A DNA stretch of 37,917 nucleotides from Bacilli bacterium. GTDB taxonomy: Bacteria; Bacillota_I; Bacilli_A; RFN20; CAG-826. Shown here piece after piece: positions 15,749 to 23,615 of the stretch (its first letter is position 1; every line of letters starts with the position of its first letter). The stretch covers positions 1 to 37,917 of the forward strand of contig JAKSVE010000009.1 of the NCBI GenBank assembly GCA_024408295.1, read 5' to 3'. The position numbers and the translations under genes are program-made. The notes below the pieces were generated by a model, which worked only from the letters and a program-made list of their open reading frames with translations, was not told the origin of the DNA and made no database searches.

Positions 15749-17052
15749 TATTCTTCTCCTCCAACATACATGAATGCAGGTCTGATGATCTTGTTGCAAT
15801 ACATGACAGTCTCAACGATATGCGCAACCCATCCAGCGATACGTGCCGCTGCGAAGATTGGTGTATATAAATCGCATGGAATTCCAAGCATTTCATATGC
15901 AAATCCCGAATAGAAGTCGACATTTGCAGCATAAGGCTTGCCATTCTTCTTGGTCAATTTCTCCGATGCGATCTTCTCAAATCTTGAGTAGAAATTGAAC
16001 TTATCGACACACTTCTCTTCCTGAGAGAGGCTCTCGCACTTCTGCTTAAGAAGGATGCATCTTGGGTCGCTTAATGTGTAGACGGCGTGTCCGATGCCAT
16101 AGACCAATCCTGACTTGTCATAGAAGTCTTTGGCTAAGATCCTATCGATGAGTTTAGAGATTTCCTCATCACTAGCATCGACTCCGATTTCCTTGATTGA
16201 AGCGTCCATCATATCCTTGACCATGCGGTTGGCTCCACCGTGTCTTGGGCCCTTGAGTGAGCATAAGCTTGCGGTGATATCCGAATAGATATCGGTGCTT
16301 GTTGAAGCAACGACGATTCCGGTGAATGCTGAGTTATTACCACCACCATGATCTGCATGGACGATGAATGCGGTGTCTAAAGAATCCGCTTCAGTGTATG
16401 AATACTTCTTTCCACCACGAGCTAGATAAAGCATGCTCTCCGCTAAGCTCATCTCCTTGTTGACCGGGCAGATATGGAATGATTCGCCTTCGAGATAATA
16501 TTTCTTAGCCTGGTATGAATATGCGACGATAGCAGGCATCTTAGCAATTAATGAGATACCTTTCTCAACGAGCTTCTTTGGATCATTGGTGTCTGGCTCA
16601 TCATCGAATGAATAAAGGGAAAGGATGGACTTCTGGATGCTGTTCATGATGTCCTTTGAAGCGTTCTTCATGATGACGCTTTCGATGAATCCCTTTGGAA
16701 GTTCACAGTTGTCAGCTAAAAGCTGTCTGAACTCCGCGGATTCTTCCTCATTTGGGGTATGTCCGAAAAGAAGAAGGAATATCGTCTTTTCGAATCCATA
16801 TAGGTCTTTGTCGGTGAAGGCCAAGTCATAAAGGTCGACTCCACGGTAAAGAAGGTGTCCGTGTGCTGGGATCTTCTTGTCGTCGATGATATCGTAGCCC
16901 TTAACGTCTGCTACCTTGGTCAATCCGACGAGGACTCCGGTTCCGTTTGCGTTTCTAAGTCCTCTTTTAACATTGTGTTTCTCATAGAGGCTGCCATCGA
17001 TGTAGCCATCTTTGAGAAGTCTTTCAAATTCTCTATCTAATAAACTGCTCAT
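15748..17052 (-). CDS. gltA: citrate synthase
   Basis: 434 residues. The two catalytic histidines lie in HADHGGGNNSAFTG and GPRHGGANRMVKDM... , with GIGHAVYTLSDPR and the catalytic Asp in NVDFYSGFAYEMLGI. It condenses acetyl-CoA with oxaloacetate to citrate. The fold and length fit type I citrate synthases, with an N-terminal extension of the kind seen in some anaerobic Bacillota. Located between the aconitase and isocitrate dehydrogenase genes, 13 nt after the former and overlapping the latter. Confidence 0.95.
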   Translation of the reverse strand: MSSLLDREFERLLKDGYIDGSLYEKHNVKRGLRNANGTGVLVGLTKVADVKGYDIIDDKKIPAHGHLLYRGVDLYDLAFTDKDLYGFEKTIFLLLFGHTPNEEESAEFRQLLADNCELPKGFIESVIMKNASKDIMNSIQKSILSLYSFDDEPDTNDPKKLVEKGISLIAKMPAIVAYSYQAKKYYLEGESFHICPVNKEMSLAESMLYLARGGKKYSYTEADSLDTAFIVHADHGGGNNSAFTGIVVASTSTDIYSDITASLCSLKGPRHGGANRMVKDMMDASIKEIGVDASDEEISKLIDRILAKDFYDKSGLVYGIGHAVYTLSDPRCILLKQKCESLSQEEKCVDKFNFYSRFEKIASEKLTKKNGKPYAANVDFYSGFAYEMLGIPCDLYTPIFAAARIAGWVAHIVETVMYCNKIIRPAFMYVGGEE

Positions 17053-17065
17053 TGGAGCCTCCTTT

Positions 17066-18946
17066 CTATTTGTCTAATACATTGAGGAGTCCACCCTTTG
17101 AAAGGAGGGTCTTCTCTTCTTCGTTAAATGATAATGGTGCTACGACAACCTGACCTGATGTCTTATTGGTCAACGTTGCGCTTGTGTATGATTCATTGAT
17201 ATCAACAACAATCTCATCCAACACGTTAGCGTTCATGTCAGCCTCGATTGGGAGAATGCCAAAGTTGATAAGGTTCTTCTTGTGGATTCTAGCGAATGAC
17301 TTAGCGATGACTGCCTTGATGCCTAAATATCTTGGAGCGATTGCGGCGTGTTCTCTACTTGAACCCTGACCATAGTTATCTTTTGCAACTATTACTCCAC
17401 CGCCGTATTCAACGCATCTATTTCTGAAGTCTTTATCCACCTGATAGAAGCAGAATTCGGAGATCTTCTCGATGTTTGAACGATATGGTAAGACCTTGGC
17501 GCCAGCAGGCATGATATGGTCTGTTGAGATGTTATCTTCTAAGCTGATTATTGTCTTGCATTCGAAGTGTCTAGGGACTGGTTCGAAATGAGGGATTGGC
17601 TTGATGTTTGGACCCATGATGATATCCCCGTCGAATGTCGGCTCAATGATGAGGTTCTTATCGACGATGAATGATTCTGGGATTGGGAACTTGTCTAATT
17701 CCTGGCCTAATGGCGATGATAAGTAGCCATTTAATGCCGAAATTGCAGCAATTTCTGGAGAAACTAGGTAAACGGATGCAGATTCTGTTCCGCTTCTACC
17801 ATAGAAGTTTCTATTGAATGTTCTTAACGATACTGCGTTGGTGTTAGGTGACTGACCCATACCGATGCATGGTCCACATGTTGTTTCAAGGATTCTGCAA
17901 CCGGCTTCAAGGAGGGTGTCTAAGATACCATTCTGAGTAATCATTCTAAGGACTGTTCTAGAACCTGGAGCGATGCCAACTGAAACTGAGTCAGCAACTT
18001 TCTTTCCCTTAAGGATTGAAGCAACCTTCACAAAATCGTAATAGCTTGAGTTTGTGCAGCTTCCGATGAGGACTTGATCCACTTTAATTGGGCCCACTTC
18101 CTTGACTGATTTGACTTGATCAGGCTGTGATGGGCAAGCTACCAATGGTTCGAGTTCGTTTAAATTAATGACGATGTGCTCATCATAAATTGCGCCTTCA
18201 TCAGCCGAAAGAGGGATATAATCCTGCTCTCTATGCTGGAGGGTTAAATACTCTAAGGTTCTCTCATCTGATGGGAAGACTGATGATGTTGCTCCAAGTT
18301 CTGCACCCATGTTTGTGATGGTTGCACGTTCTGGAACGTTCAAAGACTTAACGCCTTCTCCGGTATATTCGATTACTTTATTGACACCGCCCTTAACGGT
18401 GAGGATTGATAACAATTTGAGTATGATGTCCTTAGCTGAGACACCAGCTCTAAGTTTTCCAACGAGTTCGACATTAACAACTTTAGGCATAACCATTGAG
18501 AATGGAAGGCCAGCCATAGCGCAAGCGACATCCAAACCGCCAGCACCAATTGCAAGCATACCGATTGCAGACGATGTTGGAGTGTGTGAGTCGGATCCTA
18601 ATAATGTTTTGCCAGGTTTAGCGAAGTTCTCCAAGTGAACCTGGTGACAAATACCGTTTCCAGGCTTTGAGAACACTACTCCTTTTTGTCTAGCAACAGA
18701 CTGCAGGAATAGATGGTCATCCATATTCATGAATCCGCTCTGCAATGTGTTGTGGTCAACATAGGAAACCGATAATTCGGTTTTGACCTTATCTAGACCC
18801 ATTGAGAGGAACTCAAGATATGCCATAGTTCCTGTCGCGTCTTGGGTTAATGTCTGATCAATCTTAATTTTGATTGTGTTGCCCCTGATAAGTTCATCAT
18901 TTGTGTGGGCTTTAATGATTTTTTCTACTAATGTCAATTTACTCAT
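17066..18946 (-). CDS. acnA: aconitate hydratase
   Basis: 626 residues. [4Fe-4S] ligands are visible in IGSCTNSSYYD and TTCGPCIGMGQSP. Other motifs are GSDSHTPTSSAIG, GQGSSREHAAIAPRYLG (swivel domain) and RSGTESA. It isomerises citrate to isocitrate. The length and motif order fit the shorter bacterial aconitases with both catalytic and swivel domains in one chain. First gene of the operon. The start lacks a ribosome binding site: a TATAGT hexamer at 18953-18958 (minus) would put transcription start at the A of the ATG, so the message is probably leaderless. Confidence 0.94.
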   Translation of the reverse strand: MSKLTLVEKIIKAHTNDELIRGNTIKIKIDQTLTQDATGTMAYLEFLSMGLDKVKTELSVSYVDHNTLQSGFMNMDDHLFLQSVARQKGVVFSKPGNGICHQVHLENFAKPGKTLLGSDSHTPTSSAIGMLAIGAGGLDVACAMAGLPFSMVMPKVVNVELVGKLRAGVSAKDIILKLLSILTVKGGVNKVIEYTGEGVKSLNVPERATITNMGAELGATSSVFPSDERTLEYLTLQHREQDYIPLSADEGAIYDEHIVINLNELEPLVACPSQPDQVKSVKEVGPIKVDQVLIGSCTNSSYYDFVKVASILKGKKVADSVSVGIAPGSRTVLRMITQNGILDTLLEAGCRILETTCGPCIGMGQSPNTNAVSLRTFNRNFYGRSGTESASVYLVSPEIAAISALNGYLSSPLGQELDKFPIPESFIVDKNLIIEPTFDGDIIMGPNIKPIPHFEPVPRHFECKTIISLEDNISTDHIMPAGAKVLPYRSNIEKISEFCFYQVDKDFRNRCVEYGGGVIVAKDNYGQGSSREHAAIAPRYLGIKAVIAKSFARIHKKNLINFGILPIEADMNANVLDEIVVDINESYTSATLTNKTSGQVVVAPLSFNEEEKTLLSKGGLLNVLDK

Positions 18947-19025
18947 GGAGTAACTATAAACTAAAAAAGAATCATTAAATAGATATAAATATCTTTATTT
19001 AAAAAGAAATTGCTATCATTTGTTC

Positions 19026-19057
19026 AAAAGGGCCAATGGATTTTACTCCACCAGCCC
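19026..19057 (-). terminator. terminator of toxin-like mRNA, cassette 2
   Basis: On the minus strand GGGC and TGGA pair with TCCA and GCCC (small internal loop), followed by TTTTG. Corresponds to the hairpin at 3626-3656. Confidence 0.55.
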
Positions 19058-19090
19058 AGTCGGACCTCCCCTCCGTTCCGGCTAGCGCCC

Positions 19091-19119
19091 TTGACTTTGT
19101 CGGAGCCTTGGGCTACTAT
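19091..19119 (+). promoter_or_regulatory. antisense promoter, cassette 2
   Basis: TTGACT, 17 nt, TACTAT, as in cassette 1 (3692-3720); the flanking sequence is also conserved. Confidence 0.75.
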
Positions 19120-19125
19120 AAAGAT

Positions 19126-19172
19126 GCTTTTTTTAGATCTCTCCCACCTCATTGAGGCAGGGAGATCTTTTT
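19126..19172 (+). ncRNA. candidate antisense antitoxin RNA, cassette 2
   Basis: Predicted short transcript that ends in a hairpin (CTCCC/GGGAG with an inner CCTC/GAGG and an outer AGAT/ATCT) followed by TTTTTATT. The stem sequence differs from cassette 1 while its position is the same, as expected if each RNA recognises only its own toxin message. Confidence 0.5.
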
Positions 19173-19178
19173 ATTCTC

Positions 19179-19250
19179 CTACTTTCGCTTGTTGCGGGTG
19201 AGGATGATTAGGATGATAGCCAGGGCCATGAAGGCCAGGATGTCGCCCAT
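19179..19250 (-). CDS. type I toxin-like small hydrophobic peptide, copy 2
   Basis: 23 residues beginning MGDILAFMALAIILIILT and ending in a basic RNKRK tail. Same length, same MALAI core and same surroundings as the peptide at 3765-3836: an overlapping leader frame, an upstream TTGGTAAAAAA motif, an opposing promoter and a minus-strand terminator. The ribosome site GGAAAGGAACGTGCG is weaker than in copy 1, which makes coupling to leader translation more plausible. Membrane toxin function is inferred. Confidence 0.65.
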   Translation of the reverse strand: MGDILAFMALAIILIILTRNKRK

Positions 19251-19297
19251 CGCACGTTCCTTTCCGGGGAAGGTCCTTGGATTGCTGCCTTTGACAT
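19208..19297 (-). CDS. leader ORF overlapping toxin-like peptide, copy 2
   Basis: 29 codons with an AGGAGG ribosome site. It starts MSKAAIQGPSPERN and shares MSK....G.SP.R with the copy 1 leader. The Trp-rich tail (SWPSWPWLSS) is a by-product of overlap with the toxin frame. Likely a translation-control leader. Confidence 0.5.
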   Translation of the reverse strand: MSKAAIQGPSPERNVRWATSWPSWPWLSS

Positions 19298-19334
19298 AAC
19301 AGGTCCTCCTGCTTATATATAGGGGCGAAATCGC

Positions 19335-19360
19335 GTTTTTTTACCAACGAGTTTTGAAAA
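19335..19360 (-). promoter_or_regulatory. shared upstream motif, copy C (toxin-like cassette 2)
   Basis: On the minus strand TTTTCAAAACTCGTTGGTAA... with the core TTGGTAAAAAA, then CGCGATTT, a TATATATAAG stretch and AGGAGG. Same layout as copies A and B. Confidence 0.55.
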
Positions 19361-19365
19361 AATGG

Positions 19366-19396
19366 CAAAAAAGACAGCTATTTTTCATAGCCGTCT
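19366..19396 (-). terminator. vWA gene terminator
   Basis: On the minus strand AGACGGCTA pairs with TAGCTGTCT, followed by TTTTTT. Confidence 0.65.
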
Positions 19397-19402
19397 CATT
19401 TA

Positions 19403-20038
19403 CTACTTATTTTCCTCAGCGTCTTTCTCTAATACACGTTTCCAGTCTTTCTTAACTTTTCCTGTCGTTTTGAGTTCATCGACCGTTCTTTCGATGCAAC
19501 AATACATCGTCCTTGTGCCTCTATGATCAGAGACATAACTAGCTGAGTAATCTTTTGATATACCGAACCCTTCCGCCGTTTCTGCGGCATCGATGTTCGC
19601 TCCTAAGAACAAGAATTCCCATCCACAGGCTTTCTTTGCTTCAATTAGGGCTTTAACCGATTTCTTGGTAAATTCTCTGCTGCTATTTTCATATCCATCT
19701 GTAGTGATGACCATGAGTGTTTTTGAAGGTTTTTTATCCTCCTCTAACAATGATTGCGATGCAGTGACTCTTGAGATTGTGAATCCAATTGCATCATATA
19801 AAGCGGTGCAGCCGTGTGGGATGTAATCCTCAGATGTGAGAGGTTTGACATCTTTGATATCTTTCCCGTCGTGAACCATTTTCAATTCAGTATTGAAGAG
19901 TGTTGTTGTCACTCTGACATTACCTTCTTCTCTCTGTTTTTTGAGGATGGAGTTATATCCTCCAATTGTGTCGTCCTCTAAGCCTGACATTGAGCCAGAC
20001 ATATCGAGAACAAAGACTAATTCGACCAACTTTTCCAT
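19403..20038 (-). CDS. TerY-like von Willebrand factor A domain protein
   Basis: 211 residues, essentially one vWA domain. The metal-ion-dependent adhesion site is intact: DMSGSMSG near residue 13, a Thr in the HGCTALYDAIG loop and ITTDGYENSS as the third loop. No signal peptide or membrane helix, so it is cytoplasmic. It resembles TerY/YegL-type vWA proteins that act as partners in stress, chemical-defence or phage-response clusters. It has its own promoter with a palindrome TCGC-N7-GCGA centred at about -42. The ribosome site is AGGAGGAATAAAAC. The partner and ligand are unknown. Confidence 0.88.
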   Translation of the reverse strand: MEKLVELVFVLDMSGSMSGLEDDTIGGYNSILKKQREEGNVRVTTTLFNTELKMVHDGKDIKDVKPLTSEDYIPHGCTALYDAIGFTISRVTASQSLLEEDKKPSKTLMVITTDGYENSSREFTKKSVKALIEAKKACGWEFLFLGANIDAAETAEGFGISKDYSASYVSDHRGTRTMYCCIERTVDELKTTGKVKKDWKRVLEKDAEENK

Positions 20039-20096
20039 GTTTTATTCCTCCTGTTGTCTATGCCCCATATTCTAGGTTGATGCCAATTCAAAATGG

Positions 20097-20111
20097 TCGC
20101 TTCCAATGCGA
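20097..20111. promoter_or_regulatory. island operator 1 (vWA gene)
   Basis: TCGCTTCCAATGCGA: the arms TCGC/GCGA match the TCGCA-N4-TGCGA sites further on but with a 5-nt spacer. The TAGAAT (-10, minus strand, 20069-20074) puts the centre at about -42, overlapping the -35 position. Confidence 0.55.
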
Positions 20112-20116
20112 CATTT

Positions 20117-20149
20117 AAAAAAGCCAACCCTAACAGTTGAGGATTGGCT
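20117..20149 (-). terminator. terminator of the AAA-DraG-XRE operon
   Basis: On the minus strand AGCCAATCC pairs with GGGTTGGCT and TTTTTT follows. The stop codon of the XRE gene lies inside the hairpin. Confidence 0.7.
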
Positions 20150-20672
20150 GATCGAAGTGTTCTAACGTTTGGTTTAGCAACAACAAATCATAGATTTTGT
20201 TCTGAATGAAGTATCTGACAATCAAGTCGCCTTTATTTGAACATGATAACGTGAACCCTGCTCTATGAAGCAAATCTAGGGCCCTATCGATGTCTAGTTC
20301 TAATGCGATACATAAGGAGATTGCTGTTTTCTTACTAGGTTTGTAATTGATGTCTGAGCGGATTTTTGAGAATAGTTTTCTATCTACATTGGCCTTTTTG
20401 TATATTTCTGAGTCCTTCACGCCTTTCTTGTCGATGCAAGAGAATAACATCTCAGCGAACGTCTTCTCCTTAACCTCAAAATCAGGCATGGTTGATAAAC
20501 ACATGTCATATAACACTCTTTCGCCTCTATGACCACGCTTTGTCCTCGAAGACGAAACAGAGTCCTCTCGAGAAGGTGCCGCTACCGAATACAATATCTC
20601 ATGTTCGGTGTAGTACTTCTCAACGAATTCAGTTACGTTTTTAAGTAATTCCAACGGTAATGCTTTTTCCAT
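20130..20672 (-). CDS. XRE-like helix-turn-helix protein
   Basis: 180 residues. The C-terminal half (about 90-165) reads like a Cro/C1-type domain: FSKIRSDINYKPSKKTAISL, then IALELDIDRALDLLHRAGFT. The N-terminal half has a Ser/Arg-rich linker (SREDSVSSSRTKRGHRG). I recall this protein type next to vWA, macro-domain and ADP-ribosyl-hydrolase genes in Clostridia, but the function is not known to me. Last gene of an operon with the DraG-like and AAA/M41 genes (22 nt gap). Confidence 0.65.
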   Translation of the reverse strand: MEKALPLELLKNVTEFVEKYYTEHEILYSVAAPSREDSVSSSRTKRGHRGERVLYDMCLSTMPDFEVKEKTFAEMLFSCIDKKGVKDSEIYKKANVDRKLFSKIRSDINYKPSKKTAISLCIALELDIDRALDLLHRAGFTLSCSNKGDLIVRYFIQNKIYDLLLLNQTLEHFDQPILNC

Positions 20673-20694
20673 ATTTTTATTGTCTTATATGCAA

Positions 20695-21522
20695 CTACTT
20701 TGTCAATTCAGTTTTAAAACTAAGAAGGACTGAATACATCTTCTTAGGCATCATTTTTATGACGGTATCTGCTATATTTGCAGGGATTTCCTTGTAAAAT
20801 GCCTCTGCAATTGAGCAAGAAATAGCGGCGATTGTGTCAGAGTCTCCACCTATGTAGATGGATTTTCTTAAACACTCTTCAAAGTTATTAGATGATAAGA
20901 AACAATAGATAGCCTGAGGCACGCTGTTCTGGCATGTCTCATCCATTCTGTAGTTTTTAACTAACTCTTTGTAATCATACTTATCAACGTTTGGATAATA
21001 GTCTTTTATGACTCTTTCTTTTATCTGTTCCTTTGTATATCCATTTCGAGCTAGGAAAATGCACATGGCAACAGCTTCAGCGCCTTTTATACCTTCTGGA
21101 TGATTGTGCGAAATCTCGGTTACTGCTCTAGATAGTGCCTTGACCTCTTCTTCATTTCTAGCGACCCAGCCAACAGGTGATATTCTCATAGCAGCACCAT
21201 TTCCATAAGACCCATAAGGCTTACGATCATTATCCTGGAGCCAAGAAAAGAAATATCCACCATATCCAGCATCAGGATAAGCTCTGAACCATTTGACCAT
21301 GGAATTGACGACGATCTTTTTCAAAGAATCATAATCTACGACATCTAAGTTTGTGTTTAGAAGCGATTCAGCGACCGCGGTCGTCATGAAAGAATCGTCT
21401 GTAAAGCTGTTCAGCCTTGTGAAAAGAGGGAATTCTTCTTTGCTCTTATAATAATTCTTTGCGTTTGATGAATTGAATTCGTACTGACTTCCGATGTAAT
21501 CGCCAATAAGTGCACCTAACAT
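20695..21522 (-). CDS. ADP-ribosylglycohydrolase (DraG family)
   Basis: 275 residues. The binuclear metal-site motifs are present: GALIGDYIGSQYEF at the N-terminus, SFTDDSFMTTAVAE (first Asp pair), SHNHPEGIKGAEAVA, and IGGDSDTIAAISCSIAEAFY (third metal motif). The family removes ADP-ribose from proteins, nucleic acids or small ligands, or degrades ADP-ribosylated metabolites. It is located 14 nt after the AAA/M41 gene and 22 nt before the XRE gene. No ADP-ribosyltransferase was seen in the window. The operon promoter carries the island operator, so it is likely induced with the other island genes. Confidence 0.9.
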   Translation of the reverse strand: MLGALIGDYIGSQYEFNSSNAKNYYKSKEEFPLFTRLNSFTDDSFMTTAVAESLLNTNLDVVDYDSLKKIVVNSMVKWFRAYPDAGYGGYFFSWLQDNDRKPYGSYGNGAAMRISPVGWVARNEEEVKALSRAVTEISHNHPEGIKGAEAVAMCIFLARNGYTKEQIKERVIKDYYPNVDKYDYKELVKNYRMDETCQNSVPQAIYCFLSSNNFEECLRKSIYIGGDSDTIAAISCSIAEAFYKEIPANIADTVIKMMPKKMYSVLLSFKTELTK

Positions 21523-21536
21523 GTATCTCTCTCCTA

Positions 21537-23033
21537 TTATTTAATTATCCTATGGTTTCCGTTCTCGTAGGAAGGTTCAATTAAGCCTTCGCTTTCTAAT
21601 CTTTTAACTATCCTGTTGGCCTTTGTGAAGCTGACGTTCATCTCTTCCTGGATGAATGATGTTGAAATGACATCTAAAGTAGGAAGATATGACTTAACGT
21701 TATCATAGATAACATCATTCTTTGAAGCTCCAACAATCTTGGATAATTGTTCTTTTGAAAGCCTCCTCTTTACCTTCAGCTGACTTACGACGGCATCGAA
21801 TAGATTCATATTCGCCATAATCAATCTTTCTGCCGTGTCCGATGCTTCTTTCAATATCGCACTCTTGTAGTTTTTCTGTTCAAGGGTTTCTTGAGGTTTC
21901 TGCTTCATGAACGTTGGCCCGTCTGCATCTTTAACGTAGAAAAGATCATATCCATCCACTCCACTTGATGCGACTTCCTCGGCCAATGCTATAGCGCGTG
22001 TTATATCGCTTCTAGAACCAGTTGAGCAATCTCCGTTCATCTTTATCTTTTCAGCAACGTTTCCTGCTAGTAAAACGGCGATTTCCTTCTTGATATTGCT
22101 TACTAGTCCACGAACTTCCTCCGATTCCTCTTCTTCCCCATCGTCGTACTCATTCACATGCGCTCCTTTTACATCACCATACTGTTCAACGGTGAGGGAG
22201 CCAATATTTCCAGTTAATAGATAACTGACAAGGAAGTGTCCTGCTTCATGTACACAGACGAATTCAGGAACTGCTGCTTTATTCTTTTTTATTTCCTGGA
22301 ATCGAACAACAGGGATTATCTTATCAAAATCTTCTAAAGTGATATCCGACTTGCCATTGCTTAAGCAATCAATGAGGGTTTCGTTTACCAATGTCTTGAT
22401 ATCAGCACCGGAGAATCCGCCGAGTCTAGAGGATAACTCAATTGTTGAAATGCCATCAAAAATCGCATTCTTTCTCAAATAATAATTGGTGATTTCGTAA
22501 CGTGATTTCGCATCAGGAATAGGCATGTTGATCTTCTTGTCCATCCTGCCGCTTCTAGTTAAGGCATAAGGTAATTCTTCTTTGAAATTCGTTGTAACGA
22601 TAACCAAAACTCCTTCATTGGAATTAATGCCATCTATCTCTGTTAAAAGTACCTTCAAAGTTTTTCTAGAAGAATCTGACATGAACGTTCTAGATGTGAC
22701 AAATTCATCAACTTCATCAATAAAAACAATACTTGGCGCGTTATTACGTGCTTTTGCAAAAATCATTCTTATCTCGTCTATCGTGTTATCTTCATCGCTC
22801 ATTCCTTTGCATTCTAATTCAAAAAACGGAACACCCGATTCATTCGCAATAGCCTTTGCTAAGCTTGTCTTTCCTGTCCCGCATGGTCCCGAGAGCACAA
22901 GTCCTTTTGATATATATGCGCCCATGGACTTGAATTTGTCATAGTTCTTGAGGACGTTGATTATCTTCCTCGCTTCTTCTTTTTGATCATCGTAACCAGC
23001 GATGTCTTCTAGTGTGATTCTATTTTCCATCAT
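21537..23033 (-). CDS. soluble FtsH-like AAA+/M41 protease with winged-helix tail
   Basis: 498 residues. An AAA+ domain (Walker A GPCGTGKT at 49-56, Walker B IVFIDEVDE at 102-110, a modified Arg-finger region ALTRSGRMDKK) leads into an M41 peptidase domain (HEAGH at 262-266, third zinc ligand Asp343 in GSRSDITRAIALAEE). A C-terminal ~55-residue winged-helix-like domain resembling FtsK gamma follows (ISTSFIQEEMNVSFTKANRI). There are no membrane helices, unlike true FtsH. The pore-loop Phe-Val-Gly expected after Walker A is absent (ECKGMSDEDNTID). A second M41 protein lies at 27798-29042. It probably degrades or remodels a specific partner and may bind DNA through its tail. Confidence 0.85.
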   Translation of the reverse strand: MMENRITLEDIAGYDDQKEEARKIINVLKNYDKFKSMGAYISKGLVLSGPCGTGKTSLAKAIANESGVPFFELECKGMSDEDNTIDEIRMIFAKARNNAPSIVFIDEVDEFVTSRTFMSDSSRKTLKVLLTEIDGINSNEGVLVIVTTNFKEELPYALTRSGRMDKKINMPIPDAKSRYEITNYYLRKNAIFDGISTIELSSRLGGFSGADIKTLVNETLIDCLSNGKSDITLEDFDKIIPVVRFQEIKKNKAAVPEFVCVHEAGHFLVSYLLTGNIGSLTVEQYGDVKGAHVNEYDDGEEEESEEVRGLVSNIKKEIAVLLAGNVAEKIKMNGDCSTGSRSDITRAIALAEEVASSGVDGYDLFYVKDADGPTFMKQKPQETLEQKNYKSAILKEASDTAERLIMANMNLFDAVVSQLKVKRRLSKEQLSKIVGASKNDVIYDNVKSYLPTLDVISTSFIQEEMNVSFTKANRIVKRLESEGLIEPSYENGNHRIIK

Positions 23034-23063
23034 AAGCTTCTCCCTCTTTCTGGGTATGTCGAT

Positions 23064-23124
23064 ATTCTATTTGAATTCAATGAATATATAAGGCTTTGGA
23101 CCCCTATTTGTCGCAGATGTGAGA
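23064..23124 (-). promoter_or_regulatory. AAA-DraG-XRE operon promoter with island operator 2
   Basis: Operator at 23111-23124 (TCGCAGATGTGAGA on plus). On the minus strand CTTATA, 17 nt, TAGAAT (23064-23069) follows. The operator centre is about -60.5 from the inferred start at 23057. Confidence 0.6.
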
Positions 23125-23142
23125 AAAGCTAGATCAAGCACG

Positions 23143-23281
23143 AAAAAACCACGGCGCACACCGTGGTTGATTCTCTAGATCTGCCCGTGAAATGAACATA
23201 AGGAGGATCGGGCGTGAGCTGAGACTTAGAGCGTAAGTTAGAAAGGAGGTTGTAGGATGCAGCCAACTCACTAGCTGCGAT
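23143..23281 (-). ncRNA. candidate small RNA with anti-Shine-Dalgarno loops
   Basis: Predicted transcript of about 139 nt from TTTACA-N16-TATAGT (23288-23315, minus) to a strong terminator, CCACGG/CCGTGG plus TTTTTT (23143-23166). No convincing reading frame. Two CCTCC segments (complements of 23243-23249 and 23201-23206) lie in unpaired regions: one between the GCAGC/GCTGC and CTTA/TAAG hairpins, one in the loop of a GCCCG/CGGGC hairpin. This is the layout of sRNAs that mask ribosome sites. An island operator is centred at -61. Confidence 0.6.
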
Positions 23282-23287
23282 GGCATT

Positions 23288-23349
23288 ACTATATTCCAAT
23301 TATTGTGTATGTAAATAGCTTCTGGGAGAGTTAGTCGCAAAGATGAGAA
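23288..23349 (-). promoter_or_regulatory. sRNA promoter with island operator 3
   Basis: Operator at 23335-23349 (TCGCA-AAAGA-TGAGA, 5-nt spacer). The promoter TTTACA-N16-TATAGT is on the minus strand; the centre is about -61 from the inferred start at 23281. Confidence 0.6.
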
Positions 23350-23386
23350 ACGCTTATCAAAATAGGGTCAAAACATTTGATTGAAT

Positions 23387-23457
23387 CGCACTTTTGCGAA
23401 TATATCGGTTTTTACTCAAAAAGGTTTTGATTTTCAGGAATCGTTTGTTATATACTC
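23387..23457 (+). promoter_or_regulatory. promoter of the 200-residue gene with island operator 4
   Basis: Perfect operator TCGCACTTTTGCGA at 23387-23400, then TTGATT (23428-23433) and TATACT (23452-23457). The centre is about -70.5, one helical turn further than the -61 sites. The leader of ~150 nt contains a CGGAT/ATCCG hairpin (around 23518-23534). Confidence 0.6.
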
Positions 23458-23615
23458 TTGCCCACATCGCTTCACCAACCCCCATCGATGGAGGCGTGAT
23501 CCCTGTACATAATGTCCGGATTTAGTTATCCGACACACCCGTTCTTTGACAACTCGCTTTATTCAAACCACCTTTTTAAATCTTCTAATTAAAAAGAAAA
23601 GAGGTATTTACAAAA

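Noticed and set aside
23134-23340. 68-codon frame on the minus strand (beginning MRLTLPEAIYIHN)
   Set aside because: It starts upstream of the inferred transcription start, has no ribosome site and runs into the terminator hairpin; an sRNA is the better reading.
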